NCBI GenBank assembly: GCA_937139405.1
Contig: CAKZPV010000048.1
Span: 124,001-188,000 of the forward strand
Direction: 5' to 3'
Length of the DNA: 64,000 bases
From: an uncultured Nitrospirota bacterium
GTDB taxonomy: Bacteria > Nitrospirota > Nitrospiria > Nitrospirales > UBA8639
The notes under the pieces are model-generated. The model ran no database searches. It saw only the letters and a program-made list of their open reading frames with translations, and was not told where the DNA came from. A program made the translations under genes and the position numbers. Shown here piece by piece: positions 37,441 to 47,046 of the stretch; position 1 is the first letter of the stretch; each line of letters begins with the position of its first letter.

Positions 37441-38280
37441 TTAATAAGCAGCAGGTCGCGAGAGTGGGCGATTCGTCATCAGTTCCATGGCACGAAGATT
37501 GTCAAACGAAAACGCGCCATCTCCCATAGCAACCAGGCCTATTTTCCCCTTTTTGAATGATTGATCATAGACACCAATCATCAAGTGATGATCAAAAAAT
37601 ATTTCCGTAAACTCCTTACTAATAATGGTATTGCGTTGGATTCGAAGAAAATGCCACTCAGAAGATTCAGGAATAATGGTCTCCCGAGCTAATTCTTTAG
37701 GCTGCCCATCTTTCACCACATAGGCCACAACTTCATTGGTTTTGGGTTCAACCACCACTGCATAAAAATTTTGCGCATCTTGCACCCCATAGGCTAGACC
37801 AGCCTTAGCTGTCGGAGTGCCTAATCGCATCTTCATCCGAACCGACAGATCGACATATTCAACAGTCACTCCATCGACAACTAACAACTGATAACACTGT
37901 CCCTCTCCGCATGTCAGCTTTTGCTCTACCGTTTGAGGTCGAGTAGGAGCGGTCGCATCCTTCTTAACCAACCATCCTCCCTGTCCAACCTTCCCACCAA
38001 CTTCCTGAGTAAACCCTCCTGGCACCTGAGAAATTTCAGATTCATCAAATTGCCATTCTTGGAATAGGGGTGCAACGGTCATATGAGAGGGTTTCGGGAG
38101 TTCTTGGGGATCATCTCCAGCCAACACTCCAATAGGGGATCCCACAATGCACAAACTAAGCACGAAACCCATATGCGCCATTCGCGGGAAACATGTTTTT
38201 TTGAGAGTGCCGTTCATACATCGAAATCTATGTGCTTCCTTATTGCCACTTCGATAAAAATTCTTCATACCCGATATCAT
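37441..38280 (-). CDS. Secreted lectin-fold (LamG/DUF1080-like) protein
   Basis: 279 residues. AAGGA precedes the ATG at 38280. A signal peptide follows a basic N-terminus, with cleavage near Val-Leu-Ala-Gly. The body has the alternating strand pattern of concanavalin-like folds, with YVDLSVRMKMRLG, NFYAVVVEPKTNEVVAYVVK and a final GKIGLVAMGDGAFSFDNL. This last segment is typical of DUF1080-like domains. The ligand is unknown. It is divergent from tolC. Confidence 0.65.
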   Translation of the reverse strand: MISGMKNFYRSGNKEAHRFRCMNGTLKKTCFPRMAHMGFVLSLCIVGSPIGVLAGDDPQELPKPSHMTVAPLFQEWQFDESEISQVPGGFTQEVGGKVGQGGWLVKKDATAPTRPQTVEQKLTCGEGQCYQLLVVDGVTVEYVDLSVRMKMRLGTPTAKAGLAYGVQDAQNFYAVVVEPKTNEVVAYVVKDGQPKELARETIIPESSEWHFLRIQRNTIISKEFTEIFFDHHLMIGVYDQSFKKGKIGLVAMGDGAFSFDNLRAMELMTNRPLSRPAAY

Positions 38281-38400
38281 AAATTTCCTTACCCTGTTGA
38301 AAAAAATTTAAAATGTCTGTTCTCAGTAGAAGGAATGAAATGATACGCATTCCCTGAGGACAGCGACAACCTCTTTCTTCATGGAAATACCGAAAAGAGA

Positions 38401-38472
38401 TTGACGAGAATTATCATTCTTTAGCGTAAACCGTAGACAGCCCTGAGGGCAAATTCTGATAAAATTGCCCTC
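38401..38472 (+). promoter_or_regulatory. Candidate operator and 5' hairpin upstream of tolC
   Basis: A TTGACG (38401-38406) overlaps AGAATTATCATTCT (38407-38420), a palindrome like part of a Fur box. Downstream, GAGGGCAA (38445-38452) and TTGCCCTC (38465-38472) form a perfect 8-bp stem 28 bases before the tolC start. Both calls are by eye; regulation by Fur is not shown. Confidence 0.35.
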
Positions 38473-38499
38473 ATTCGTCTGCCTTTGGTAGCGTGATCC

Positions 38500-40095
38500 A
38501 TGCGAAATAGCTGGGAAAAATGTCGCGTAACGTCTTTAGCAATATTGTTAGGGTCTTTAGCTGTATCAGGGCCAAGTTGGAGTCAAATTCCCATCCAACA
38601 ATCGGAACCTGCCTCGACAGAAGATATGGCCCTGAAGAAACTTATTCCTCCAGATTCAGTGAAGACGCTAACTATGCGAGACGCGGTCATGCAGGCCCTT
38701 GAACATAATATCGATATTCAAGTCAGTCGGCACACCAGAGATGCGCAACTGACCGATATCATTTTCGAACAAGCTAAATTCGACCCAACGATTCAACTCG
38801 GAGGGCGCTATGACCGGACAGTCGTTCCCCTGAATCGACCCGTATTTGGATTTGGTGGAGTCACAGCCGGGAACGAACCCGACAACTTTGACCAAAATGA
38901 TACGAATTTTAACTTAGGCTATGCACAACGACTACTTATGGGAGGCTCCTATGACCTCACCTTTGATACGAATCGCAATTCGGTAGCCGGAACAACAGGG
39001 TTCCTTTTTAATCCCTCCTATGGCAGCAATCTGTCCTTCAATCTGACGCAACCCCTTCTGCGAAACTTGGGCCTGACCGTGAACAAGACATTGATCACCG
39101 TCGCACGTAATGCTGCAGCCGTAGAGCAACTCCTGTTGGTTCAACAAGTTCTTTCCGTCATTGCCCAGGTCGAACAGACCTATTGGGAACTCGTGTTTGC
39201 CAGAGAAAATTTGAAAGTAGCGCATGCCACATTACAGGCAGCCGAGGAACTCTTGGCGAGCAATCGCGAAAAGGTCAAGGCCGGAGTGTTGGCTGAAGTG
39301 GAAGCCTTACAAGCACAGGCAGGTGTGGCCAGTCGAATCGAACAAATTTTACTGGCACAAAAAACCGTGGAAGACCAAGAAGACCAATTACGGCGGTTAC
39401 TTAGCCAATCAGAATGGGACTTGAAACAGACCACTCCCCTCGTCCCACTGGATGTTCCACTTCAACTTGAACAGCATTTCCCATTGGAAACCCAAATCGC
39501 CCAGGCCTTTAAATATCGCCCAGAAGTCTTACAAGCGAAGAAAAATATCAACAGCTCACAGGTGCAAACACAATTTGCCAAAAACCAACTTTTACCCGAT
39601 CTGTCTTTTCAAGGTGGGCTCGGGCTCGCGGGATTAGGAAATAACTCAAGTGACTCTTGGGGCCGCCTGGGCAGCACGGATTTTTACAACATGGGCGGAG
39701 GGTTAATCTTGAGTTACCCCTTAGGCAACCGCGCAGCAAAAAGCCAACATCAACGGCGAATACTAGAAACTCACCAACAACAAACCTCACTTCTACGCGT
39801 CCGGCAGCAAATCATCCTGGACGTCAAAGAAGCTATCCGCCAGATCAACACCAACTACAAACGTATTCGCACCAATCAAACCTCCCGTCGGCTCTCCGAG
39901 AAACAACTCAAAGCCGAACAAGAGCGTCTGCAACTAGGACTCAGTACCACACGAGTCGTCCTAGAATTCCAAAGAGATTTACAAGCCGCGCGTGGACAGG
40001 AACTCCGAGCTATCCTCGACTATAATCAATCCCTCTCTCGCCTCCGTCTGGTGACGGCCTCCACTCTTGATCATTACCGAATCGAAGTGCAATAA
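38500..40095 (+). CDS. TolC-family outer membrane protein
   Basis: 531 residues. A signal peptide precedes two repeats of long helices and strands. LTMRDAVMQALEHNIDIQVS begins the first repeat, and LETQIAQAFKYRPEVLQAKK the second. The segment ending QILEFQ-like LEFQRDLQAARGQELRAILDYN is typical of the family C-terminal half. TolC trimers form the outer membrane exit duct for tripartite exporters. The likely partner genes (membrane fusion protein and MacB-type) start 1.5 kb downstream, beyond an opposing gene. Confidence 0.9.
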   Translation: MRNSWEKCRVTSLAILLGSLAVSGPSWSQIPIQQSEPASTEDMALKKLIPPDSVKTLTMRDAVMQALEHNIDIQVSRHTRDAQLTDIIFEQAKFDPTIQLGGRYDRTVVPLNRPVFGFGGVTAGNEPDNFDQNDTNFNLGYAQRLLMGGSYDLTFDTNRNSVAGTTGFLFNPSYGSNLSFNLTQPLLRNLGLTVNKTLITVARNAAAVEQLLLVQQVLSVIAQVEQTYWELVFARENLKVAHATLQAAEELLASNREKVKAGVLAEVEALQAQAGVASRIEQILLAQKTVEDQEDQLRRLLSQSEWDLKQTTPLVPLDVPLQLEQHFPLETQIAQAFKYRPEVLQAKKNINSSQVQTQFAKNQLLPDLSFQGGLGLAGLGNNSSDSWGRLGSTDFYNMGGGLILSYPLGNRAAKSQHQRRILETHQQQTSLLRVRQQIILDVKEAIRQINTNYKRIRTNQTSRRLSEKQLKAEQERLQLGLSTTRVVLEFQRDLQAARGQELRAILDYNQSLSRLRLVTASTLDHYRIEVQ

Positions 40096-40114
40096 ATTTT
40101 TATTATGAGAGATT

Positions 40115-40159
40115 ACTTTGAACCAAGAAATCGAAAATTAAGAATCTTGGTCGCAAAGT
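40115..40159. terminator. Hairpin between convergent tolC and CADD-like genes
   Basis: ACTTTG-A-ACCAAGA (40115-40128) pairs with TCTTGGT-CG-CAAAGT (40145-40159). It lies between the two convergent stops, consistent with a terminator, although there is no long T run. Confidence 0.5.
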
Positions 40160-40256
40160 CAAAGTACTCAACCGATGAATAAGCTAGCGTTCCAATAAGT
40201 TCGGCGAAGCAAGGAGCTGCGAATTCAAGCTATTCATAGGTGTTTTTTCTCTCGAA

Positions 40257-41018
40257 TTATGCTGCCTGAAAGGTTTCCTCCTCTAGTGGTAAAGCCATCC
40301 CCTGATCGAGAGCCAATAAATATAAATCGTAGCTTTTTTCAATTGCACACCTGATTTTATTGATATTTTCTTTACTTGGGTCATCACCTAACAATTTGTA
40401 AATAATTCCCAAGGCCTCCACGGGATGAAGATCATCATATGCCGCATGGGCCTGTATCCATTTCATCGCTTTTTTTTGTTCACCTTCACCAAAAAGCAAG
40501 CGATACTCCCCACTTTCCCAGACTATTTCTGACCAATCTCCCGTCACACCTTCAATGGCAAAATTTGTTGCTGCCATCCCTTCTGCCAAGGTCCCTGATT
40601 CACATATATGCCAACACCAGTCTGTTATGGCCGTCAACGCGGCCGGGCGCTGAACACCAAAAAGTTTGGCCCGTGGTATACCCGAACACTCTGCCCAATC
40701 TCGATACCATTCCGCATGTCGTTGTTCTATCCTAAGATTTTTTATGAGCCATCCCCGTGCAGCATTCAAATTTGAATTTGAGCCATATGAACACTTTAAG
40801 AGATTCAAGGCTAAAAATTGGGGAAATCGTTCAATGAGCGGCCAGAATCCACAGAGCAAGGCATGATGCCTGGATTGAGGGATTGTCCCGTCTGCAAATC
40901 GCTTCCATGCTTCATGCTCTGCCACAGCTTGAGCCTTGGGCCTTGTGCTTTCTACTACTTCTTTCAGCCAAGATGGAAACTGAGTTGTGGCTAGGGCAGC
41001 GTCAACAGATTTTGGCAT
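40257..41018 (-). CDS. CADD/TenA-like haem-oxygenase-fold enzyme
   Basis: 253 residues from the ATG at 41018, which has AGGAG six bases upstream; the frame extends 114 bases further but without a site. The all-helical fold is of the TenA/CADD type. An HxxxDxxH motif is present (HAAYDDLH) together with Glu in FAIEGVTGDW and EQRHAEWY, consistent with a di-metal site as in CADD. CADD homologues can make 4-aminobenzoate for folate from a protein side chain. It lies convergent to tolC and divergent from the MacA-like gene. The pABA role is inferred. Confidence 0.75.
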   Translation of the reverse strand: MPKSVDAALATTQFPSWLKEVVESTRPKAQAVAEHEAWKRFADGTIPQSRHHALLCGFWPLIERFPQFLALNLLKCSYGSNSNLNAARGWLIKNLRIEQRHAEWYRDWAECSGIPRAKLFGVQRPAALTAITDWCWHICESGTLAEGMAATNFAIEGVTGDWSEIVWESGEYRLLFGEGEQKKAMKWIQAHAAYDDLHPVEALGIIYKLLGDDPSKENINKIRCAIEKSYDLYLLALDQGMALPLEEETFQAA

Positions 41019-41132
41019 TACAATCTCCTTTTCTGGAAGTAAACGTGCGAATGGGTTCAAATGTACTAAAAGCAACATATATGCCCATACCCAGCAACCT
41101 TTGATATCGGGATTATCTATCTGAGAAATCAT

Positions 41133-41606
41133 GTAGACACTGCTATTCGGGCCTCAAGAAGTCCTAAGGAAATTTTTTATAGAGAGAACCTGACGTTTGC
41201 AAGAAATTCAAAAGTGTTCTAAATAATTACAACCAGTATATTTTCAGATAACTATTACCCTCTTTGCAGGTCCCCCAGAACGTGACACAAACACACGATT
41301 CCAATTATTGACGTATGCAAAAAGGCTGGGAAGTTCGTCACCCAACAAAGGGAGGTGAATGCAGCCGAGGGAGGGAGGGAAGAAGAAGTGAATTGAAAAT
41401 ATCGCAGAACATTGCTTGGAGGGTCAGCAATATTCTGTTGAAGGACTGTGCGAAGCCACAACATTTTGGCCTCGTGGACAAGCCGCGAGAACCTCACCAA
41501 TCAAATAATTCTGCCCTTTTAATGGGCAGATTGAGTTCCCAGAAGCTTTGGCCTCCTGCTACCATAGAAGCACAGCGGAAAAACTCTGTGCATTTCCATT
41601 CTTCTC
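41133..41606. other. Intergenic region, nothing recognised
   Basis: About 470 bp between the CADD-like gene and the membrane fusion protein gene. Overlapping open frames on both strands have no homology, no ribosome site and unusual composition (many Arg, Ser and His). A purine-rich stretch occurs at about 41340-41395. The promoters of both flanking genes probably lie here. Confidence 0.6.
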
Positions 41607-42746
41607 ATGCCAAAAAAAATATTGCTGACCATTGCTATCCTCATCACAGCCACAGGCATTGGGCTCTATGCCTATCTGCCTGAGCTTCAATCGAATTCTT
41701 CTGAAAAACAGCCTCCGGCCACCGTCGAAGTCGTGAGAAGTTCGTTGCAAACACGAGTGTCGGAAACCGGAACCATCCAGCCATCTAAAACAATCGAAAT
41801 CAAATCACAATTTTCAGGCGAAGTGGCTCAATTATTTGTCTCAAGTGGAAAACCTGTTAAGAAAGGTGAGGTGCTGGCAATTATTCGCCAAGAATCAAGC
41901 CAAGCCCGCCAAGTCGCCCAGCTTCGTGCTGCTATCCAAGAAGAACGCCTGAACGTAAATACTGCTCAACGAGAATGGGTTCGCTCCCAATCCTTATTTA
42001 CAAAAGGATTCATTTCGCAACAAGACCTGGAAACCTCAGAGCATAATTATCAACGCACGCTAGTCAGGTTAGAGCTCGCAGAGCGTCAATTGTTACTGGC
42101 CTTGGGTGGAAATAAAGAATTGTTTCAACGCTATCAGGAAGGTGCAACGCAGCACACTCGACCAGAAGAATTCCAAGTTCTATCTCCAACGGATGGAACC
42201 GTCTTAGAAATTCTCGTGAATGCTGGCGAGATTATTACCTCCGGAACGGCAACCTTCGGGGGGGGCACCATACTGATGAAACTTGCCGATTTGTCTCGTA
42301 TGATCGTCAAAGCCAAAATTAACGAAGTGAATATCCCGCGTGTGGCTGTAAATCAAGACGTTGACATTCGCTTGGATGCCCTGCCCGGCCAATCTTTTCA
42401 GGGAACGGTTATAGGGATCGCGACCCAAGGTGTGAAAACAGAAAACATTGTCTCCTATGAAGTAACGATAGCCATTGACACACAGAATAAAGTCTTGAAG
42501 CCCATGCTCACCGCGAATGTCGACATCGTGACCAAACAGTTGGAGAACGTCCTTACGATTCCGTTGGAAACCCTTCGTGTCGAAAACGGGGATGATGTGG
42601 TGGAGGTGTTAATTGATGATGTACCCAAAATTCGAAGAGTTCGGGTTGCCTTTCGGACAGACACGCAGGCCGTGATCACTCAGGGAATTCAAGAACATGA
42701 CAAAGTGATCATCCCGTCGTTTGAAGCCGAGAAGTCTCCTCACTAA
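41607..42746 (+). CDS. MacA/HlyD-type membrane fusion protein
   Basis: 379 residues. One N-terminal membrane helix (about 5-22) is followed by a beta-barrel/lipoyl part (VSETGTIQPSKTIEIKSQFSG) and a helical hairpin (about 100-165). The second lipoyl half follows with VLSPTDGTVLEILVNAGE. The last barrel and proximal domains complete the fold. It bridges the inner-membrane ABC exporter to a TolC duct. The ABC ATPase begins 21 bp downstream. Confidence 0.9.
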   Translation: MPKKILLTIAILITATGIGLYAYLPELQSNSSEKQPPATVEVVRSSLQTRVSETGTIQPSKTIEIKSQFSGEVAQLFVSSGKPVKKGEVLAIIRQESSQARQVAQLRAAIQEERLNVNTAQREWVRSQSLFTKGFISQQDLETSEHNYQRTLVRLELAERQLLLALGGNKELFQRYQEGATQHTRPEEFQVLSPTDGTVLEILVNAGEIITSGTATFGGGTILMKLADLSRMIVKAKINEVNIPRVAVNQDVDIRLDALPGQSFQGTVIGIATQGVKTENIVSYEVTIAIDTQNKVLKPMLTANVDIVTKQLENVLTIPLETLRVENGDDVVEVLIDDVPKIRRVRVAFRTDTQAVITQGIQEHDKVIIPSFEAEKSPH

Positions 42747-42767
42747 ATTGGCGGGCCATCTTAATTG

Positions 42768-43469
42768 ATGCTGATCCATTTACATAATATTAGCAAGATA
42801 TATAAAGCCGGAGATGTAGAGGTCCCCGCGCTCATCAACCTCACCATGAAAGTTGAGCACGGGGAATTCGTGGCCATCATTGGCCAGTCCGGGAGCGGCA
42901 AAACCACTCTTTTAGATATTCTTGGCTGCTTAAGCCATCCCACGAGCGGCGAATATTGGCTTGATGGAGAAAACGTCCATGAACTCCCCGATGCTCAAAT
43001 AACCACCATACGCAACAAAAAAATCGGGTTTATATTTCAAACGTTTCATTTACTTCCTCGAAAAACTGCCTTGGAAAATGTGCAACTCCCGCTGATGTAC
43101 GCCCGAGTCCCACATGCTACCCAACATGATCGTGCTAGCGAATTATTAACGATGGTTGGTCTTACAGACCGTCTGTATCATTACAGTAACCAGTTATCGG
43201 GAGGCCAACAGCAACGAGTGGCTATTGCGAGGGCCCTGGCAAACCGTCCCGCTCTTCTGTTGGCTGACGAACCTACTGGAAACTTAGATAGTAAGTCAGG
43301 GAACGATATTCTCAACGTGTTCGACCAGCTTCACCAACAAGGGCAGACGATCATCATGATCACCCACGACCCGCTCATCGCCAAACGGGCCGAACGCTGC
43401 ATTACCCTGTCCGATGGAAAAATTGTCTCTAATCAGATGACACATCCATCATCAAAAATATTGGTGTAA
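42768..43469 (+). CDS. MacB/LolD-type ABC transporter ATPase
   Basis: 233 residues from the ATG at 42768. Walker A is [15 protein letters not shown], the signature is [21 protein letters not shown], and Walker B is [13 protein letters not shown]. The domain is of the class that pairs with FtsX-fold permeases. It provides energy for export through the membrane fusion protein. The permease gene starts 14 bp downstream. Confidence 0.93.
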   Translation: MLIHLHNISKIYKAGDVEVPALINLTMKVEHGEFVAIIGQSGSGKTTLLDILGCLSHPTSGEYWLDGENVHELPDAQITTIRNKKIGFIFQTFHLLPRKTALENVQLPLMYARVPHATQHDRASELLTMVGLTDRLYHYSNQLSGGQQQRVAIARALANRPALLLADEPTGNLDSKSGNDILNVFDQLHQQGQTIIMITHDPLIAKRAERCITLSDGKIVSNQMTHPSSKILV

Positions 43470-43483
43470 GAGAATTATAATTT

Positions 43484-44773
43484 ATGATCCTTGCCATCAT
43501 TCACGATGCATTCAAAAATCTTTCTGCAAATCTGTTGCGCTCAGGACTGACAATGCTTGGCGTCATCATCGGTGTGGCCTCTGTCATTGCGATGATTGCT
43601 ATTGTCGAAGGAGGCCAAGTTTGGCTCGTCAGTTCTATTGAGCGATTAGGGACAAATTTACTGTTTGTCTGGAAAAAACGCCTGACGGTGGAAGAACGCC
43701 GAATGTTTGCTGGGAGAAATATCAAGCTTAAATATGAGGATGCATTGGCCATCAGACAGCATTTCCCTAATTTGACCATTGCACCGAAGGTTGGGTTTGA
43801 TGGTCAGTTGAAAATTGGCGATCGCGATTTTAGTGGGCACATTTCTGGAACCTCCCCAGAGTATAGTGAAATTAGAAATTTTTTCCCTTCGGCGGGACGG
43901 TTTGTAACAACAGAGGACCTTCGGGGATGGCGACGCTCAGTGGTCTTAGGGAAAACAGTAGCGGAAGTCCTTTTTGGCACCGAATCTCCGATTGGTAAAG
44001 AGGTAAAAATATTCGGGGGTGTCAAAAAAATGAAAACAAAAGATATCACAAAAGTGGAGAAGCAAGAACAAGAAATTGTTGAAGAATATCGGTTCGTCGT
44101 GATTGGGGTCATGGAACCCAAAGGTGAGATCTATGGACAGAATCGTGATGAAATGATCTTTATTCCTGTCACGACTGCGCTACGTTTTTTCAAGGGCAAT
44201 GACAAGATTGACTCAATGGTCATACATGTGCCCGATCGAAATAGCATGGAAAAAGTCACACAGAAACTCCATCAATTTCTTGTTCAACGCCATGATGGCG
44301 TCGATGACATTCGTATCCGTAATCAGGGCGATTTTTTGGGTGCTGTGGAACAGACCCTCTGGACCTTTCGAATTGTTCTAGGGGGAATTGCCCTTGTGGC
44401 ACTTCTTGTGGGTGGCATAGGAATCATGAATATCATGCTGGTAACCGTGACGGAACGAACTCGAGAAATTGGATTGAGAAAGGCCATTGGGGCAAGACGC
44501 AACGATATCCTTCTACAATTTTTAATTGAATCCACCACTATCAGTGTCATTGGGGGAGTCCTTGGGATCATTCTCGGCATTGTTACCGCTTATGGATTCG
44601 GAAACCTGGTAGCCCAAGCCATGCCCGGTGGCGGAGATTGGGGAGCGGTGGTCGAACCGACCGCCATACTCATTGCCTTTACCTTTGCCGTCGGGGTAGG
44701 GATTCTGTTCGGCCTGTTTCCGGCCATGAAAGCCGCAAAACTCGATCCAGCTGAAGCCTTGCGCTATCAATAG
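43484..44773 (+). CDS. MacB-type ABC transporter permease
   Basis: 429 residues. One membrane helix near the N-terminus (TMLGVIIGVASVIAMIAIVE) is followed by a large periplasmic domain of about 240 residues. Three C-terminal helices complete the FtsX-fold permease, with TERTREIGLRKAIGARRNDI after the first of them. Together with the preceding two genes and a TolC duct it makes a tripartite exporter. The substrate (macrolide, peptide, lipid or siderophore) cannot be told. Confidence 0.93.
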   Translation: MILAIIHDAFKNLSANLLRSGLTMLGVIIGVASVIAMIAIVEGGQVWLVSSIERLGTNLLFVWKKRLTVEERRMFAGRNIKLKYEDALAIRQHFPNLTIAPKVGFDGQLKIGDRDFSGHISGTSPEYSEIRNFFPSAGRFVTTEDLRGWRRSVVLGKTVAEVLFGTESPIGKEVKIFGGVKKMKTKDITKVEKQEQEIVEEYRFVVIGVMEPKGEIYGQNRDEMIFIPVTTALRFFKGNDKIDSMVIHVPDRNSMEKVTQKLHQFLVQRHDGVDDIRIRNQGDFLGAVEQTLWTFRIVLGGIALVALLVGGIGIMNIMLVTVTERTREIGLRKAIGARRNDILLQFLIESTTISVIGGVLGIILGIVTAYGFGNLVAQAMPGGGDWGAVVEPTAILIAFTFAVGVGILFGLFPAMKAAKLDPAEALRYQ

Positions 44774-44808
44774 GCTAGACAACCCTCACATCATTAGCAC
44801 CTTAATCT

Positions 44809-45507
44809 ATGGAACCAAACTCGGAACGGGCAACTGGTCTTGTCTGGTTTCCCATATTGGCTACCCCCGTATTCTATTTCCTTCCACGAGATTGGCAATC
44901 GATCGTTGCGATTCAATTCATCCCCCAGATTTTCGCCTACCTGGCGCTGGGATTATGGGCAATGTACAACATCGATCATTTCGCCAAGCTTGGCCTTGAA
45001 GTTCATAAAATCACACGTGGCGTGAAGTGGGGAATCGGAACAGGAATGTGTTTAGGTAGCTTCAATACATTTGTCATTCTTTATCTCGTCCCAGCCATGG
45101 GAGAAGATATTACGTTTCTTCGAGACACACCTCATGCCCAGCTTCCCTTTTGGGTAATGGTGCCCTGGTTCATTTTGTGTATTGCCTTTTTCGTGGAATT
45201 GAATTTTCGAGGGTTCCTTTTGGGTCGCTTGCTGGGCTTTTGTTCACAGACCCTCAAGCAACGACAACCGACCTCTCCTGCCCTCATGAGATTCGGACTT
45301 CTGCTGTCGTTAAGCCTGTCAGCTCTCACGTTTTCGTTTGACCCGTTTATGGTCGCGACGTTCGGCTCTTTACATTGGATTGCTGTTTGGGATGGACTGA
45401 TATGGGGATGGCTGTGGATACGGATGACCAACCTCTACCTCCTCATCACTGCCCATGCCGTTGAAGTCCTCATCCTGTATCTCACAGTCCGGGCCGCACT
45501 CCTCTAG
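44809..45507 (+). CDS. CPBP-like integral membrane protein (degenerate)
   Basis: 232 residues with six or seven membrane helices. A VELNFRGFLLGRLL segment resembles the EExxFRG motif of CPBP intramembrane proteases, but the first Glu is replaced. A TAHAVEVLI segment near the end resembles the family third motif. Catalytic activity is therefore doubtful. It begins 36 bp after the permease and may be cotranscribed. Confidence 0.55.
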   Translation: MEPNSERATGLVWFPILATPVFYFLPRDWQSIVAIQFIPQIFAYLALGLWAMYNIDHFAKLGLEVHKITRGVKWGIGTGMCLGSFNTFVILYLVPAMGEDITFLRDTPHAQLPFWVMVPWFILCIAFFVELNFRGFLLGRLLGFCSQTLKQRQPTSPALMRFGLLLSLSLSALTFSFDPFMVATFGSLHWIAVWDGLIWGWLWIRMTNLYLLITAHAVEVLILYLTVRAALL

Positions 45508-45620
45508 CCCCATTTTGTCCATGGCAATCATTCGATTACAATCACTGCGGCTGACTCCACTTTCCCAATCGTCCAAAACATTTTTTTCTTTCAGCTAAGG
45601 AAGAATGCTAAGGGAGAACG

Positions 45621-45959
45621 ATGACAGAATTAGCAAAATATGTCTTGTATTTTTTTATCGGGGGAACGTTGGTGAGTGTCTCCACCTATTTGGGAAGCCA
45701 CGGGAAGGGATTCATGGCAGCATTAGCGAGCACGTTGCCCGTGATTAGTGGCGTCACGTTTATCCTGGTCTACCTCAACGCAGGTTCAGCGCCGACAGTC
45801 TCCTTCGCCAAAAACTTAATTTGGCTCTCTCCTCCATGGTTCTTGTATGTCGGAACCATGATCGCCGCCGTTCCGAAATTGGGATTTTGGCCAGCCTATG
45901 CTCTAGCCATTGGGCTCTATATCGCAGGCGTCGGCGTGACGCGCCTTTTTATTCATTAA
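45621..45959 (+). CDS. DUF3147/GlpM-like small membrane protein
   Basis: 112 residues with four hydrophobic segments. The N-terminal YVLYFFIGGTLVSVSTYLG and the glycine-rich second helix resemble the DUF3147/GlpM family of unknown function. An AGGGAGAACG site precedes the ATG. It stands between the CPBP-like gene and a DUF6941-like gene on the same strand. Confidence 0.6.
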   Translation: MTELAKYVLYFFIGGTLVSVSTYLGSHGKGFMAALASTLPVISGVTFILVYLNAGSAPTVSFAKNLIWLSPPWFLYVGTMIAAVPKLGFWPAYALAIGLYIAGVGVTRLFIH

Positions 45960-46006
45960 TGAAAATTGGAATGACTTATGTGTAAAATGAGCGAAAGGCC
46001 TTCTGC

Positions 46007-46426
46007 ATGACGGATTTCATCAAACCCAGCATCCATGCGTTTTTAGTCTGCGATACAATTATCATTGACAGCCTCACCGGCAAAAAAAGTATTATCGGAG
46101 CCTTCACTCATCTGTGGGCCAAAACCTTTCCGTGCCAACATCCACAAGTCGGAGTCTATTTCTCGCTAACTGACGCCGAAGGCAAATACAGCTTTGACAT
46201 TCAATTAATCTACCTCGATAAAGATCAAATAGTTGGGAAGGGTTCGCTGCCACCCATTGAAATTCAGAATAGGTTGGCCACACACGACTTCGGCGTGAAC
46301 ATTCCCTACCTAGTCTTTCCCGGACCAGGAAAATACGAATTTCGTCTCTATGCTGATGGAAACTTCATTACGCAAAAAGATTTTCAAGTCATTCAACAAG
46401 AGCCACAACCCCAACCAAATGAATAA
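46007..46426 (+). CDS. DUF6941-like protein
   Basis: 139 residues without signal or membrane segment. The N-terminus has FLVCDTIIIDSLTGKKSIIGAF, a pattern I associate with the DUF6941 family, followed by a beta-rich body ending in GPGKYEFRLYADGNFI. The role is unknown. A proline- and glutamine-rich tail is present. Confidence 0.6.
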   Translation: MTDFIKPSIHAFLVCDTIIIDSLTGKKSIIGAFTHLWAKTFPCQHPQVGVYFSLTDAEGKYSFDIQLIYLDKDQIVGKGSLPPIEIQNRLATHDFGVNIPYLVFPGPGKYEFRLYADGNFITQKDFQVIQQEPQPQPNE

Positions 46427-46525
46427 AAAAGTACCCCCGCTCAAGAGTCGCTTGCTTTTACTCACAAAAAACTTCAATACTTCGCCTATAGAGATTTCTA
46501 TTTCCATGTCGTCTGGGAGGTAAAC

Positions 46526-46891
46526 ATGAGTAAGCAGATGATTTTCAGCTTCCTTCTTTTGTTTGTGCTGATGGCAGGCTGTAGTTCAACGGGGACATTG
46601 GGCCTCGTTACGAAGAGTTCCGCCAACCCAGCCGCATTACTGCAAAAGGCACAGGATTTCGAGGATTTAGGATTGACCGAAGGAAAAGCTTGCCGGCACT
46701 TTGTTTTAAATGTTGCACCCTTTGGAAATTCAAATTTTGAAGCAGCAGTGAATAAAGCCTTACAGAGAACTGGTGGAGATGCCCTGATCAATGTCAGTAC
46801 TGTGAGTAGTCTTTACGGTTTTATCCCCATCTATAATGTCTATTCGTTCACCTGCACGACAGTCAGAGGAACCGCGATCAAATTCAAATAG
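46526..46891 (+). CDS. Small TRL-like lipoprotein
   Basis: 121 residues. A GGGAGGTAA-type site precedes the ATG. The lipobox is L-M-A-G-C with Cys at residue 19. The mature part resembles small TRL-like lipoproteins, with GDALINVSTVSS and a YNVYSFTCTTVRGTAIKF end. It is likely in the outer membrane. The function is unknown. Confidence 0.65.
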   Translation: MSKQMIFSFLLLFVLMAGCSSTGTLGLVTKSSANPAALLQKAQDFEDLGLTEGKACRHFVLNVAPFGNSNFEAAVNKALQRTGGDALINVSTVSSLYGFIPIYNVYSFTCTTVRGTAIKFK

Positions 46892-47046
46892 AGAAATTTC
46901 TCACGGAAGAGAAAAAGTGCGGGTGATCATGAAGGCCGTCCACTGAACGGATGAAGACGGGCTTCTCACCCTCATGAAAGAGAAAGGCAACGAACGTGAG
47001 CGAGTCTCGTAAGTCTTGTCTTAAACCCGCTAGCACCACAAGACCT

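Noticed and set aside
41255-41683. Open frames of 81 and 122 codons on both strands in the gap before the MacA-like gene
   Set aside because: Overlapping each other, odd composition, no ribosome site; the longer one runs into the MacA-like gene in another frame.
44809-45507. Active CPBP intramembrane protease
   Set aside because: The first catalytic Glu of EExxxR is replaced and motif 2 is not visible, so only the fold relation was kept.
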